Assembly (NCBI RefSeq): GCF_004330295.1
Contig: NZ_SJOJ01000013.1
Span: 90,098 to 154,097 of the forward strand
Origin: Rahnella victoriana
GTDB lineage: Bacteria; Pseudomonadota; Gammaproteobacteria; Enterobacterales; Enterobacteriaceae
Length of the DNA: 64,000 bases
Direction of reading: 5' to 3'
In this document: one piece after another, positions 35,646-44,037 of the stretch
Layout: each line of letters opens with the position of its first letter
How positions within the stretch are numbered: position 1 is the stretch's first letter
The notes under the pieces: generated by a model
Told to the model about the DNA's origin: nothing
What the model saw: only the letters and a program-made list of their open reading frames with translations
Databases searched by the model: none
Translations under genes and position numbers: made by a program

Positions 35646-35680
35646 CCTGACTTGTAATTAATTAACTGTATAATTAATAT
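35646..35680. promoter_or_regulatory. Divergent promoter and probable TetR operator
   Basis: TAATTAATTA (35655-35664) and TATAATTAATA (35669-35679) form an AT-rich dyad between the pump and the tetR gene. A consensus -10 TATAAT lies at 35669-35674 with CTGACT 16 bp upstream, oriented toward tetR. Repressor bound here would cover both promoters. Confidence 0.55.
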
Positions 35681-35720
35681 TGAAGCATCAAATTCATCTG
35701 GTCAATGGATCACCCGCCTT

Positions 35721-36422
35721 ATGGCAGACAGAAAAATCTCAGAATCGCCAGGATCCGCACAAAAGGATCAAAAGGAAGTCACCTCGCCCGCCCGTCGTCC
35801 GGGACGGCCGCGCAGTGCCAAAAAAGGTGAAGATAAACGCGAACTGCTGCTGGATGCCGCCCTGAAACTGTTTGCCCAGTCCGGTATTGCCGAAACACCG
35901 CTGAGCATGATCGCCAGAGAAGCGGGCGTCACCACCGCCATGCTGCATTACTATTTTAAAACCCGCGAACAGCTGCTGGACGTGATGATCGACGAACGTT
36001 TCCAGCCGGTGCGCGCCGGTTTCACCGACATTTTCGAAACCCATGCCGACGACCCGCTGATGGCAATCACCCATATGGCGCAGTGCATGATTGATGCGGC
36101 AGAAAAATACCCGTGGGTGGCACCGCTGTGGGTACGCGAAGTGATCAGCGAAAGCGGTATGCTGAAAAAACGCATGGAAGAACGTAACGGCGATAAAAAC
36201 CGTAAAATCGTGCAGGAATGCATTACCCGCTGGCAGGCGGAAGGACGGCTGAACCCGGATCTGAATCCGGCGCTGCTGTTCATCTCCCTGTTCGGCCTGA
36301 CGCTGTTCCCGATGGCCTCCATGAAAATGCGTCAGGAAGGCGCGTCGCCGATCTCCCCCGATATGCTGCGCAAACACGTCGCCCTGCTGCTGTTCCACGG
36401 CCTTGCACCGCAGAAGTTATAA
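35721..36422 (+). CDS. TetR-family transcriptional repressor
   Basis: A 233-residue regulator. About 45 polar, basic residues precede the helix-turn-helix (LKLFAQSGIAETPLSMIARE, AGVTTAMLHYYFKTREQLLD), a longer extension than usual. The C-terminal ligand-binding region ends FHGLAPQKL. The last 32 bp, including the stop, are repeated almost exactly at 37698-37729, after an inserted gene. It probably represses the divergent DHA2 pump and itself. Confidence 0.88.
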   Translation: MADRKISESPGSAQKDQKEVTSPARRPGRPRSAKKGEDKRELLLDAALKLFAQSGIAETPLSMIAREAGVTTAMLHYYFKTREQLLDVMIDERFQPVRAGFTDIFETHADDPLMAITHMAQCMIDAAEKYPWVAPLWVREVISESGMLKKRMEERNGDKNRKIVQECITRWQAEGRLNPDLNPALLFISLFGLTLFPMASMKMRQEGASPISPDMLRKHVALLLFHGLAPQKL

Positions 36423-36424
36423 GC
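36393..36424 (+). repeat. Direct repeat, left copy (end of tetR)
   Basis: 32 bp, starting TTCCACGGCCTTGCACCGCA, encode the last codons of tetR plus the stop and 2 more bases. The right copy at 37698-37729 matches 31 of 32. The pair brackets the AT-rich HsdR_N gene. Confidence 0.85.
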
Positions 36425-36564
36425 GATTTACTTTTACTCCTCGATTATTAGTGGCATTTCACTGAATAAGTGATCAATGCCACAATTTGCATCTGGTGTT
36501 ATTCCTCTATATTCCCTATAAGTAAACATCACACAGCAGTGATTGGAAAATAATTGAGGCATAT

Positions 36565-37650
36565 ATGGAAATTTTGGAACAATTGAATAGCTTGGCTGTA
36601 AAAATTAAGCAACAGTCGCCACTGATTCAAACTGAAGAAGCCACCAAAAACGCATTTGTTATGCCATTTATTAATAAAATACTTGGGTATGATGTTTTTG
36701 ACCCGACAGAGGTTATTCCAGAATTTATCTGTGATGTAGGTACCAAAAAAGGTGAAAAAATCGATTACGCAATCCTTAAAGGGGGAGAAATTCAAATCCT
36801 TGTGGAATGCAAAAAAATCGGCGAATCACTCAACATAAACCACGCTTCTCAACTATTCCGATATTTCCATGTGACAAATGCCCGGATATCCGTTCTAACT
36901 AACGGGCAGGTATATAAGTTTTTTACTGATCTTGATGCTCCGAATAAAATGGATGAGAAACCATTCTTTGAACTCGATCTACTTGATTTAGATGAGAATC
37001 TCGTTCCAGAGTTGATCAAACTCACCAAATCAGCCTTCGATGTTGAGTCCATCGTCAATGCTGCGGGTGAGCTGAAATACGTAAGTCAGATTAAGAAAAT
37101 ATTTCTTACTCAGTTCACTAATCCTGAGGAAGATTTCGTTAAATTCTTTGCTTCTCGTGTTTATGACGGAATACTCACTCAAAAAGTCCGTGAGCAATTT
37201 AATACTCTTACCCGTAAGGCCGCGAGCCAGTTGTTAAATGATCAGGTTAACGAAAGGCTTAAATCAGCACTCAGCGGCACAGTGCAAAACTTACCTGTAA
37301 AAGAAATCGAAGATGAACCTGGTGCTGCATCCGCAATTATGAGCACGCCTGAAACAGAACAGATTGTTACCTCTGAGGAAGAACTGGAAGGGTTCCATAT
37401 TGTTAAGTCAATCATAAGAACCATTGTCGATGCTAAACGTATCACACCGAGGGATACCAAAAGCTATTTTGGTATTCTCATTGATGACAACAACAGAAAA
37501 CCTATTTGTCGTCTCCATTTTAACCGTACTCAATTTTATATTGGGTTGTTTGATGCCGAAAAAAATGAGACCCGACATCCGATAGACTCTCTCGATGATA
37601 TCTACCAATTTTCTGATCATCTTAATAAAACAGCTCAGAGTTATAACTGA
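36565..37650 (+). CDS. HsdR_N-type putative nuclease (COG4748 type)
   Basis: A 361-residue protein like the N-terminal nuclease domain of type I restriction HsdR subunits, without helicase motifs. EKIDYAILKGGEIQILVECK supplies a PD-(D/E)xK-like set (Asp67, Glu81, Lys83). A long helical middle and a C-terminal strand-rich part (SYFGILIDDNN, FYIGLFDAE) follow, as in stand-alone COG4748 proteins. Base composition is clearly more AT-rich than all neighbours, and it sits between 32-bp direct repeats, so it was acquired by transfer. No methylase or specificity subunit is nearby. A defence role is plausible but unproven. Confidence 0.75.
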   Translation: MEILEQLNSLAVKIKQQSPLIQTEEATKNAFVMPFINKILGYDVFDPTEVIPEFICDVGTKKGEKIDYAILKGGEIQILVECKKIGESLNINHASQLFRYFHVTNARISVLTNGQVYKFFTDLDAPNKMDEKPFFELDLLDLDENLVPELIKLTKSAFDVESIVNAAGELKYVSQIKKIFLTQFTNPEEDFVKFFASRVYDGILTQKVREQFNTLTRKAASQLLNDQVNERLKSALSGTVQNLPVKEIEDEPGAASAIMSTPETEQIVTSEEELEGFHIVKSIIRTIVDAKRITPRDTKSYFGILIDDNNRKPICRLHFNRTQFYIGLFDAEKNETRHPIDSLDDIYQFSDHLNKTAQSYN

Positions 37651-37697
37651 TGGGCTGAGGGTAACTTGATGAGCCTGCAAGAGCAGGTTCATGATCC

Positions 37698-37729
37698 TTC
37701 CACGGCCTTGCACCGCAGAAGTCATAAGC
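37698..37729 (+). repeat. Direct repeat, right copy
   Basis: Same 32 bp as at 36393-36424 with one change (GTTAT to GTCAT). Followed by the GC-rich hairpin that probably was the native tetR terminator. Confidence 0.85.
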
Positions 37730-37742
37730 AGGATCCTGACTG

Positions 37743-37760
37743 GCGCGGGTTCGCCCGCGC
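37743..37760 (+). terminator. GC-rich hairpin, probably the original tetR terminator
   Basis: GCGCGGG-TTCG-CCCGCGC is a perfect 7-bp stem with a TTCG tetraloop. A T-rich stretch (CCTCTTTTTT) follows only after 21 bases, so termination efficiency is uncertain. Confidence 0.55.
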
Positions 37761-37859
37761 AACTCTCTTAAATCCCTCTTTTTTGTAATGAAAAATACTG
37801 CGCAGACTCCTTTATCATGTAACAAAAATGTTGCCGTTAATCAGGGAATGCCGTTCATC

Positions 37860-39074
37860 ATGAAGGGAATGCCGCCGTTAATCCTCGCGTTACTAGCCAG
37901 TTCATTAGTACTTACTATCGGACGTGGCGTTACCTTGCCGTTTATTACCATTTATCTGACCGAGCACTATCATCTGCTGCCCAAAGGTGTCGGAATTATT
38001 CTCGGGGCCAGTCTGGCGATCGGCATTCTCAGCAGCCTGTATGGCGGCTATCTGGTGGATAAATTCAACCACCGGACGCTGATCACCGTCTCGATCAGCC
38101 TGTTCGGGTTGAGTTTTTTACTGCTGCCGCTGCTGCCCAATGTGACCGGTGTTTTGCTGGTTCTGGCGCTGCTGAATGCCTCTTATGCCTTGCTCAGCAT
38201 CACGCTTAAAGCCTGTATCGCCAGCTGGTTGCCGGTGGAAAAACGGGTGAAAGCCTTTTCGATGAACTACACGCTGGTTAACGTCGGCTGGGCGGTCGGT
38301 TCATCGCTGGGCGTCTGGCTGGCCGGTTTCAGCCCGATGCTGCCGTTTGTGATTTCCGGCGTACTGGCGCTGGGCACCGTGATTTCCCTGACCTGGGGAT
38401 TGCGCAATATTGCGCATAAACCGCCGCAAGCGGAGCAGGAGCAAACTCCGCTGCCGAAACCCAATCTGCGCCAGACGCTGGGTATTCTCGCCCGCGACCG
38501 GCGACTGATTTACTTCACGCTGGGCAGTACGCTGGGTTCGGTGGTGTTCGGGCAGTTCGCCGGTTATCTGTCGCAGTACCTGATTCTGGTGTCGAACGCG
38601 GCCTTCGCGTACAAAATCATCGGCGCGGTGATGATCACCAACGCAGTGATTGTTATCGCGTTCCAGTACGTATTAAGCAGCCGGATGAAGCAAAACAGCC
38701 TGCTGAAATGGCTGCTTCTCGGCACAATTTTCTTCATCATCGGCCTGATCGGCTTTATGACCGCCGGACAATCGGTGTTGTTCTGGGTGATCGCCATGGC
38801 GATTTTCAGCTTCGGCGAACTGATCGTCATTCCGGTGGAATACATGTTTATCGACTTTATCGCCCCGGAAAACATGAAAGGCAGCTACTACGGCATGCAG
38901 AACCTGAGCAATCTGGGCGGCGCGATAAACCCGGTCATGTGCGGTTTTCTGCTGAGTTACGCCGCCCCGCCGGTGATGTTTATCGCGCTGATCGCCGCCT
39001 CGGTGGGCGGCCTGGTATTCTTCTGGATGGGGCACCGGCTGGCGGCTAATACAGCGCGCACGCCTGTTGTTTAA
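37860..39074 (+). CDS. MFS efflux transporter, YdeE-like
   Basis: About 404 residues, twelve helices. ALLASSLVLTIGRGVTLPFI and the downstream FSMNYTLVNVGWAVGSSLG and PVEYMFIDFIAPENMKGSYY follow E. coli YdeE, a dipeptide/drug exporter of the DHA1 group. Possible starts are 37788, 37848, 37860 and 37869; I favour 37860 because the AGGGA at 37843-37847 is then spaced by 12 and the first residues look normal. The end overlaps the convergent PEP-mutase-family gene by 29 bp. Confidence 0.85.
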   Translation: MKGMPPLILALLASSLVLTIGRGVTLPFITIYLTEHYHLLPKGVGIILGASLAIGILSSLYGGYLVDKFNHRTLITVSISLFGLSFLLLPLLPNVTGVLLVLALLNASYALLSITLKACIASWLPVEKRVKAFSMNYTLVNVGWAVGSSLGVWLAGFSPMLPFVISGVLALGTVISLTWGLRNIAHKPPQAEQEQTPLPKPNLRQTLGILARDRRLIYFTLGSTLGSVVFGQFAGYLSQYLILVSNAAFAYKIIGAVMITNAVIVIAFQYVLSSRMKQNSLLKWLLLGTIFFIIGLIGFMTAGQSVLFWVIAMAIFSFGELIVIPVEYMFIDFIAPENMKGSYYGMQNLSNLGGAINPVMCGFLLSYAAPPVMFIALIAASVGGLVFFWMGHRLAANTARTPVV

Positions 39075-39798
39075 GGGTTTCCATCAGTCCGACATAAGGA
39101 TAAGGGCCGTAGCTTAACCGGCTGATACCCGCCGCAGTGAGTTCAGCCAGCGGCGGCGTCAGGCTGCTGGCCATAATATTCACCGGCAATGCTGAGACAT
39201 CGCAAAGTTCGGCAATCAATCCAACGTCACTCAGACCTGGAACAAAAAACCCGCTGGCACCCGCATTCTGATAAGCAGTCAGCCGCTTTCTGACTTCGGC
39301 CATCAGCGCCGGATGTTGCGTAGCGTCAGGCTGCTGCAAAAAGACATCGGTTCGGGCATTGATAAATAGCGCAATTCCCTGAGACTCCGCCTCCTGACGA
39401 AGAGAGTTTAAAATCTCGCATTGTTCTTGTACTCCGTTCAGCGCGGATAATCCCAGTTGCTGATCCTCAACATTAATCCCCACCACACCGGCCTGCAAAA
39501 GCGCGCTCAGGTTGTCGCGGCGTGCTGCACCATAACCGGTTTCGAAATCCACCGTCAGAGGCAGACTGATCACAGAGGCAATGCGTTGCACTGTGTGTAA
39601 CAGGCTGGCAAAAGGCATGGCTTCGCCATCCTGATAACCCTGCGCCGCCGCACACGACCAGCTTCCGGTCGCGATGGCTTTGGCGCCTGCCTGTTCCACG
39701 GCCAGCGCGCTGCCCGCATCCCAGATGTTGTATAAAACGACCGGATTATATTTCTGGTGAAGATCTGAAAATGCCACTGCCTGACTTTGGTGACTCAT
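39046..39798 (-). CDS. PEP mutase/isocitrate lyase superfamily protein
   Basis: A 250-residue TIM-barrel enzyme. PVVLYNIWDAGSALAVEQAG, IATGSWSCAAAQGYQDGE, LTVDFETGYG (metal-binding Asp/Glu) and GINVEDQQ are the landmarks of the PF13714 group. The EDKxxxxxNS signature of true PEP mutase and the KKCGH of isocitrate lyase are both absent, so it is probably an oxaloacetate decarboxylase- or lyase-like member of unknown substrate. It is 14 bp downstream of ada on the same strand and may be co-transcribed. Confidence 0.82.
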   Translation of the reverse strand: MSHQSQAVAFSDLHQKYNPVVLYNIWDAGSALAVEQAGAKAIATGSWSCAAAQGYQDGEAMPFASLLHTVQRIASVISLPLTVDFETGYGAARRDNLSALLQAGVVGINVEDQQLGLSALNGVQEQCEILNSLRQEAESQGIALFINARTDVFLQQPDATQHPALMAEVRKRLTAYQNAGASGFFVPGLSDVGLIAELCDVSALPVNIMASSLTPPLAELTAAGISRLSYGPYPYVGLMETLKQQACALY

Positions 39799-39812
39799 AC
39801 CCTGCTCCTCGT

Positions 39813-40871
39813 TTAGCGGCTTAGCGCCATTCTTCGTTCGTGTTCAATCAGCCATCGCTTGCGCCATAATCCGCCGCCATAGCCTGTCAGCGAACCATCG
39901 GCACCGATTACGCGATGACAAGGGATCAGAATGGAAATCTGGTTAGCCCCGTTGGCGCGCGCCACCGCGCGGGACGCCGTTGCCTGCCCGATATCTGCCG
40001 CCAGCGCGGAATAACTGCGCAGCTCACCGGCCGGAATGTCTCTGAGCGCATCCCAGACTTTACGGGTAAATAACGAGCCGAACTCTGCCAGCGGCGTGGC
40101 GAATGTGTGTGTTTCACCCGCGAAATAGGCCGCCAGCTCCTGTTCAACCTGATCAACCAGTGGCGTTCGTCCAAAAATAATTTCAGAGGATGTGAGCTGT
40201 TTCAGCCGCTCAATTTCATTCGGCAATGCCGGACGGTCAATAAACTCCAGCAGATACAGCGCCTCGCGACTGGCAATTGCCAGCATTGAACCGATGGGCG
40301 TATCCAGCCAGTCTGCTTTCAGAAACTGATGCTTTCTCGCCTGACTGGGGTTACTGCCGATTTGCCGGGTGATCGCTGCACGAAATCCGCTACCGGATCC
40401 AAAGCTGGCGTCCAGTTGCGCCTCAATCACGGCCTCACCGTGAGTAAGCGCATCGACACCTTTACCTACCCGCCGCAAACGCGCCATTTCCAGAAAGGTG
40501 ATGCCAAACTGCCGTTTAAAGGCGCGACGGACAGTGGAAGGATCGACATTCATCGCCTGCACATCGCCCTCGCTCCATTTTCTGTCCGGCTCATTTTCCA
40601 GCGCGGCCAGTAATTTCAGCACCAGCGGGTCTTTTTCGCCGCCCTGCATGAGCGGCCGGCAGCGTTTACACGGCCGGAATCCGGCTTCCATCGCGCTGAC
40701 CATCGATGGATAAAATACGGAATTTTCACGTTTGGGTTTACGCGCGGGACAGGTCAGCCGGCAGAAAATACCGGTGCTTTTCACGCCGACAAAGGCAAAG
40801 CCATCGTAAGCAGGATCACGGGCAATCAGCGCAGCATAAAGAACATCATCTTCAGGCAAATCGAACAACAT
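39813..40871 (-). CDS. ada: Bifunctional Ada: methylphosphotriester/O6-methylguanine methyltransferase and activator
   Basis: A 352-residue protein with the full Ada architecture. The N-terminal zinc site has Cys37 and Cys41 (FCRLTC) and Cys68 and Cys71 (PCKRC), the first being the methyl acceptor from phosphotriesters. An AraC-type helix-turn-helix follows (VDPSTVRRAFKRQFGITFLE). The C-terminal O6-methylguanine transferase domain has acceptor Cys318 in IPCHRVIGADGSL. Methylated Ada activates the adaptive response to alkylation. I did not find an Ada box or an alkB gene beside it; the downstream gene is a PEP-mutase-family enzyme. Confidence 0.95.
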   Translation of the reverse strand: MLFDLPEDDVLYAALIARDPAYDGFAFVGVKSTGIFCRLTCPARKPKRENSVFYPSMVSAMEAGFRPCKRCRPLMQGGEKDPLVLKLLAALENEPDRKWSEGDVQAMNVDPSTVRRAFKRQFGITFLEMARLRRVGKGVDALTHGEAVIEAQLDASFGSGSGFRAAITRQIGSNPSQARKHQFLKADWLDTPIGSMLAIASREALYLLEFIDRPALPNEIERLKQLTSSEIIFGRTPLVDQVEQELAAYFAGETHTFATPLAEFGSLFTRKVWDALRDIPAGELRSYSALAADIGQATASRAVARANGANQISILIPCHRVIGADGSLTGYGGGLWRKRWLIEHERRMALSR

Positions 40872-40988
40872 GATTTCACTCGCAGACCGGAGACATGGGG
40901 AAAAGCATAGGGGAATTTGAGCAGGGGTAGCGACGTTTTTCGGGCGTTGATTTTAACTATTTCCGTTAATCCTTTCCGACAAGAGTGT

Positions 40989-41014
40989 CCGTGCCCGGCA
41001 GGATACCGGGCACG
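40989..41014 (-). terminator. Hairpin after dcp
   Basis: CGTGCCCGG and CCGGGCACG form a perfect 9-bp stem with a 7-base loop just beyond the dcp stop. The plus strand side is followed by CTATTTTT, so it may act best on that strand. Confidence 0.65.
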
Positions 41015-41021
41015 GCTATTT

Positions 41022-43175
41022 TTACTCCTTCAGCCCGCGATTTTTCAGCATCGGCTCAATCGACGGCGCTTTGCCGCGCCAGGTTTCATAGAGTTTTTCG
41101 AGATCTTCGCTGTTGCCGCGCGAGAGGATCTGATCACGGAATTTCTGACCGTTCTCCCGCGTCAGTCCGCCCTGTTCAGTGATACCCGCAAAGGCATCGT
41201 CGGCCAGCATTTCGGTCCACAGATAGGCGTAATATCCGGCGGCATAGCCGTTACCCCAGATGTGCTGGAAATAGCTGGAACGGTAGCGTGGCGGCACATA
41301 CGCCAGATTCACCTTGTCTTTCGCCAGCGACTCCGCTTCGAACTTATCCACATCCTGCTGCGGAGCGTCCGCGCTCAGGCTGTGCCAGTGCATATCCAGT
41401 AACGCCGCCGCCAGCAGTTCGGTCATGTCATAACCTTTGTTGAACTTGCTGGCCTTCTCGATTTTGTCCTGCAGGGCCTGCGGCATCACTTCGCCGGTCT
41501 GATAATGTTTGGCGAAGTGAGTAAACACTTTCGGGTCGCTCGCCCAGTGCTCGTTAAACTGCGACGGGAATTCGACAAAATCACGCGGTGTGGCGGTGCC
41601 GGAAAGGCCTGGGTATTCCTGATCGGCAAACAGGCCGTGCAGCGTGTGACCAAACTCGTGGAACATAGTGATCACGTCATCCCACGACAGCAGCGCCGGT
41701 TGCCCCGCCGCCGGTTTCTGGAAATTCGCCACGTTGTAAATCACCGGTTTATTGCCCAGCAATTTCGACTGATCGACGTAATTGCTCATCCACGCGCCAC
41801 CGCCTTTATTATCGCGCTGATAATAATCGGCATAGAACAACGCCATCGATTTACCGTCTTTATCGAACACCTCAAAAACCCGTACGTCCGGGTTATACAC
41901 CGGCAGGTCTTTGCGTTCTTTAAAAGTGATGCCGTACAGCAGATTCGCGGCATAAAACACGCCGTTTTCCAGCACATTATTCAGCTCAAAATAGGGTTTG
42001 ATCTGCGCGTCGTCGAGGTCATATTTCTCTTTGCGCACCTGCTGCGCATAGTGCTGCCAGTCCCAGGCAGCCACTTTAAAGCCACCCTTCTGTTTATCGA
42101 TTTCCGCCTGAATATCAGCGGCCTCACGCTGCGCGCGGGCGGTGGCTGCCGGGACGATTTTGTGCATAAAATCGAGCGCAGCCTGCGGTGTTTTCGCCAT
42201 CTGATCTTCCAGCTTCCACGCGGCATAGCTCGGGAAGCCGAGCACCTGAGCCTGTTCGGCTCGGACTTTTGCCAGCGTCGCAATCAGCTGGCGGGTATCA
42301 TTGGCATCGCCTTTTTCGGCGCGATTGATCGAAGCTTCATACAGCGCCTTGCGCGTGTTGCGATCCTCCAGCGATTGCAATAACGGCTGTTGCGTGGTGT
42401 TTTGCAGCACCAGCAGCCAGGCGTTATCCAGCTTACGATCTTTGGCGGCCTGCGCGGCAGCCGACAGTTCGGCATCGCTCAGCCCGGAAAGTTGCGCTTT
42501 GTCTTTCACCGTCAGCCCGCCCGCTTTGGTCGCGGCCAGTAATTTGTTGGTGAACTGGGTGCTGAGTGTTGCGGCCTGCTGATTCAGCGCCTTCAGTTTA
42601 TCTTTATCCGCATCAGAAAGATTGGCACCTGCCAGCTCGAAATCCTTAAACGTCACGGCGATCAGGCGCTGCGATTCCGGCGAAATTTTCAGACTGCCAC
42701 GCTGCTCATACACCGCTTTCAGACGCGCAAACAGTTTGCTGTTGAGATGAATGCTGTCGTCCATCGCGGCCAGTTTTGGCGAGGTGTCTTCGTCAATTTT
42801 TTGCAGCGTGTCGTTGGTGTTCGCACCGGTCATCGCACCAAAAACATTCTGTACGCGTTGCAGCATGACGCCGGATTTTTCCAGCGCCACATAGGTATTT
42901 TCAAAGGTCGGCGGCGCCGTGTCGCTGGCAATTTTATCGACTTCAGCCAGTTTCTGGCGGATGCCTTCGAGGATCGCCGGTTCATAATCGCTGTCTTTAT
43001 AGAGATTAAATTGCGGCGCCTGATATTCCAGCGGGCTGGGTTTCAGAAATGGGTTATCTGCATTGATGGCGTGATTCATAGCATGCTCCTGCGTGGCGGG
43101 CCTGGCGGTTTCCGCAGCCCCTGCAAACTGGCTGACAGCCAGGCTGGTTGCCAAAAAGAGAGATGACAAACGCAT
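41022..43175 (-). CDS. dcp: Peptidyl-dipeptidase Dcp with signal peptide
   Basis: A 717-residue M3-family zinc metallopeptidase that removes C-terminal dipeptides. The HEFGH motif is at about residues 506-510 (MFHEFGHTLHGLF), with the third ligand Glu in FVEFPSQFNEHW. Unlike the 681-residue E. coli enzyme it begins with a clear signal peptide, MRLSSLFLATSLAVSQFAGA, and a short linker, so it should be periplasmic. It is paralogous to prlC at 3434-5494. Transcribed alone. Confidence 0.93.
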   Translation of the reverse strand: MRLSSLFLATSLAVSQFAGAAETARPATQEHAMNHAINADNPFLKPSPLEYQAPQFNLYKDSDYEPAILEGIRQKLAEVDKIASDTAPPTFENTYVALEKSGVMLQRVQNVFGAMTGANTNDTLQKIDEDTSPKLAAMDDSIHLNSKLFARLKAVYEQRGSLKISPESQRLIAVTFKDFELAGANLSDADKDKLKALNQQAATLSTQFTNKLLAATKAGGLTVKDKAQLSGLSDAELSAAAQAAKDRKLDNAWLLVLQNTTQQPLLQSLEDRNTRKALYEASINRAEKGDANDTRQLIATLAKVRAEQAQVLGFPSYAAWKLEDQMAKTPQAALDFMHKIVPAATARAQREAADIQAEIDKQKGGFKVAAWDWQHYAQQVRKEKYDLDDAQIKPYFELNNVLENGVFYAANLLYGITFKERKDLPVYNPDVRVFEVFDKDGKSMALFYADYYQRDNKGGGAWMSNYVDQSKLLGNKPVIYNVANFQKPAAGQPALLSWDDVITMFHEFGHTLHGLFADQEYPGLSGTATPRDFVEFPSQFNEHWASDPKVFTHFAKHYQTGEVMPQALQDKIEKASKFNKGYDMTELLAAALLDMHWHSLSADAPQQDVDKFEAESLAKDKVNLAYVPPRYRSSYFQHIWGNGYAAGYYAYLWTEMLADDAFAGITEQGGLTRENGQKFRDQILSRGNSEDLEKLYETWRGKAPSIEPMLKNRGLKE

Positions 43176-43362
43176 TCCAGTCTTCCTTATCTGAGTGAGA
43201 GAAGTGCTCCGTTAAGTCATTGAGAATAGACCTCGCTCGCCGATCCGGCAAAAGGCAAACGTAGGTAAATCGTGTTATTACGAGGCGGATTCCATATTTT
43301 CGGCAAACGTTTTCTGTCAGGATATCGGCCTTTACAGGGCATCAAAGACGACAGAGGATCCG

Positions 43363-44019
43363 ATGATCAAAGACCAGACATTCAGCGACCAGCGTTTTAG
43401 CGTGAAACAATTTACCGGCGAAACGCTGGAGAATTGCCGCTTTTACCGCTGCCGTTTCGACAGCACCGATCTGTCAGAAACCGCGTTTGTCGATTGTCTG
43501 TTTTATGATGATGAAGAGCAAAAAGGCTGCTCTTTCCAGCATGCCAGATTGCAGGATGCCAGTTTCAAACATTGCGATCTGACGATGGCGGATTTCAAAA
43601 ACATTCAGGCGCTGGGCTGTGAAATCCGCGAATGCAAAGCCACCGGCGCAGATTTCAGCGGTGCCAGTTTTATGAATATGATCACCCCACGCACCTGGTT
43701 TTGCAGCGCGTTCATGACCAAAAATAACTTCAGTTATGCCAACTTCCGCAACGTCATTCTGGAAAAATGCGAACTGTGGGAAAACCGCTGGACCGGCGCG
43801 AACGTGCAGGGTGCAAATTTCAGCGGCGCCGACCTTTCCGGTGGCGAATTCACTGAGTTTGACTGGAATAACGTCAACATCACCCATTGCGACCTGACGA
43901 ATTCAGATCTGGGCGAACTGAATATCCGTAAAGTCGATCTCGATGGCGTGAAAATCGATGACTGGCAGCAAAGTCATTTGCTGGAAAAGTTGGGGGTGAT
44001 TGTCATTCATTCGAAATGA
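43363..44019 (+). CDS. qnr: Qnr-type pentapeptide repeat protein
   Basis: A 218-residue protein, the length of QnrA and QnrS. It is built of pentapeptide repeats of the A(D/N)LXX kind (for example FKHCDLTMADF and GANFSGADLSG), forming a right-handed beta helix that mimics DNA. A central non-repeat residue splits the helix, and the C-terminal SHLLEKLGVIVIH is the Qnr dimerisation helix. Qnr proteins shield DNA gyrase and topoisomerase IV from quinolones. Its place on the chromosome with no mobile element suggests a native allele. No LexA box like that of qnrB was found upstream. Confidence 0.85.
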   Translation: MIKDQTFSDQRFSVKQFTGETLENCRFYRCRFDSTDLSETAFVDCLFYDDEEQKGCSFQHARLQDASFKHCDLTMADFKNIQALGCEIRECKATGADFSGASFMNMITPRTWFCSAFMTKNNFSYANFRNVILEKCELWENRWTGANVQGANFSGADLSGGEFTEFDWNNVNITHCDLTNSDLGELNIRKVDLDGVKIDDWQQSHLLEKLGVIVIHSK

Positions 44020-44037
44020 CGGGATTTGAAAGCGCAG

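Noticed and set aside
39046..39798. PEP mutase of a phosphonate-synthesis cluster
   Set aside because: The EDKxxxxxNS signature is absent and no phosphonate genes are nearby.
43255..43362. LexA box before the qnr gene, as in qnrB
   Set aside because: The only CTGT and ACAG are 16 bases apart, not 8.
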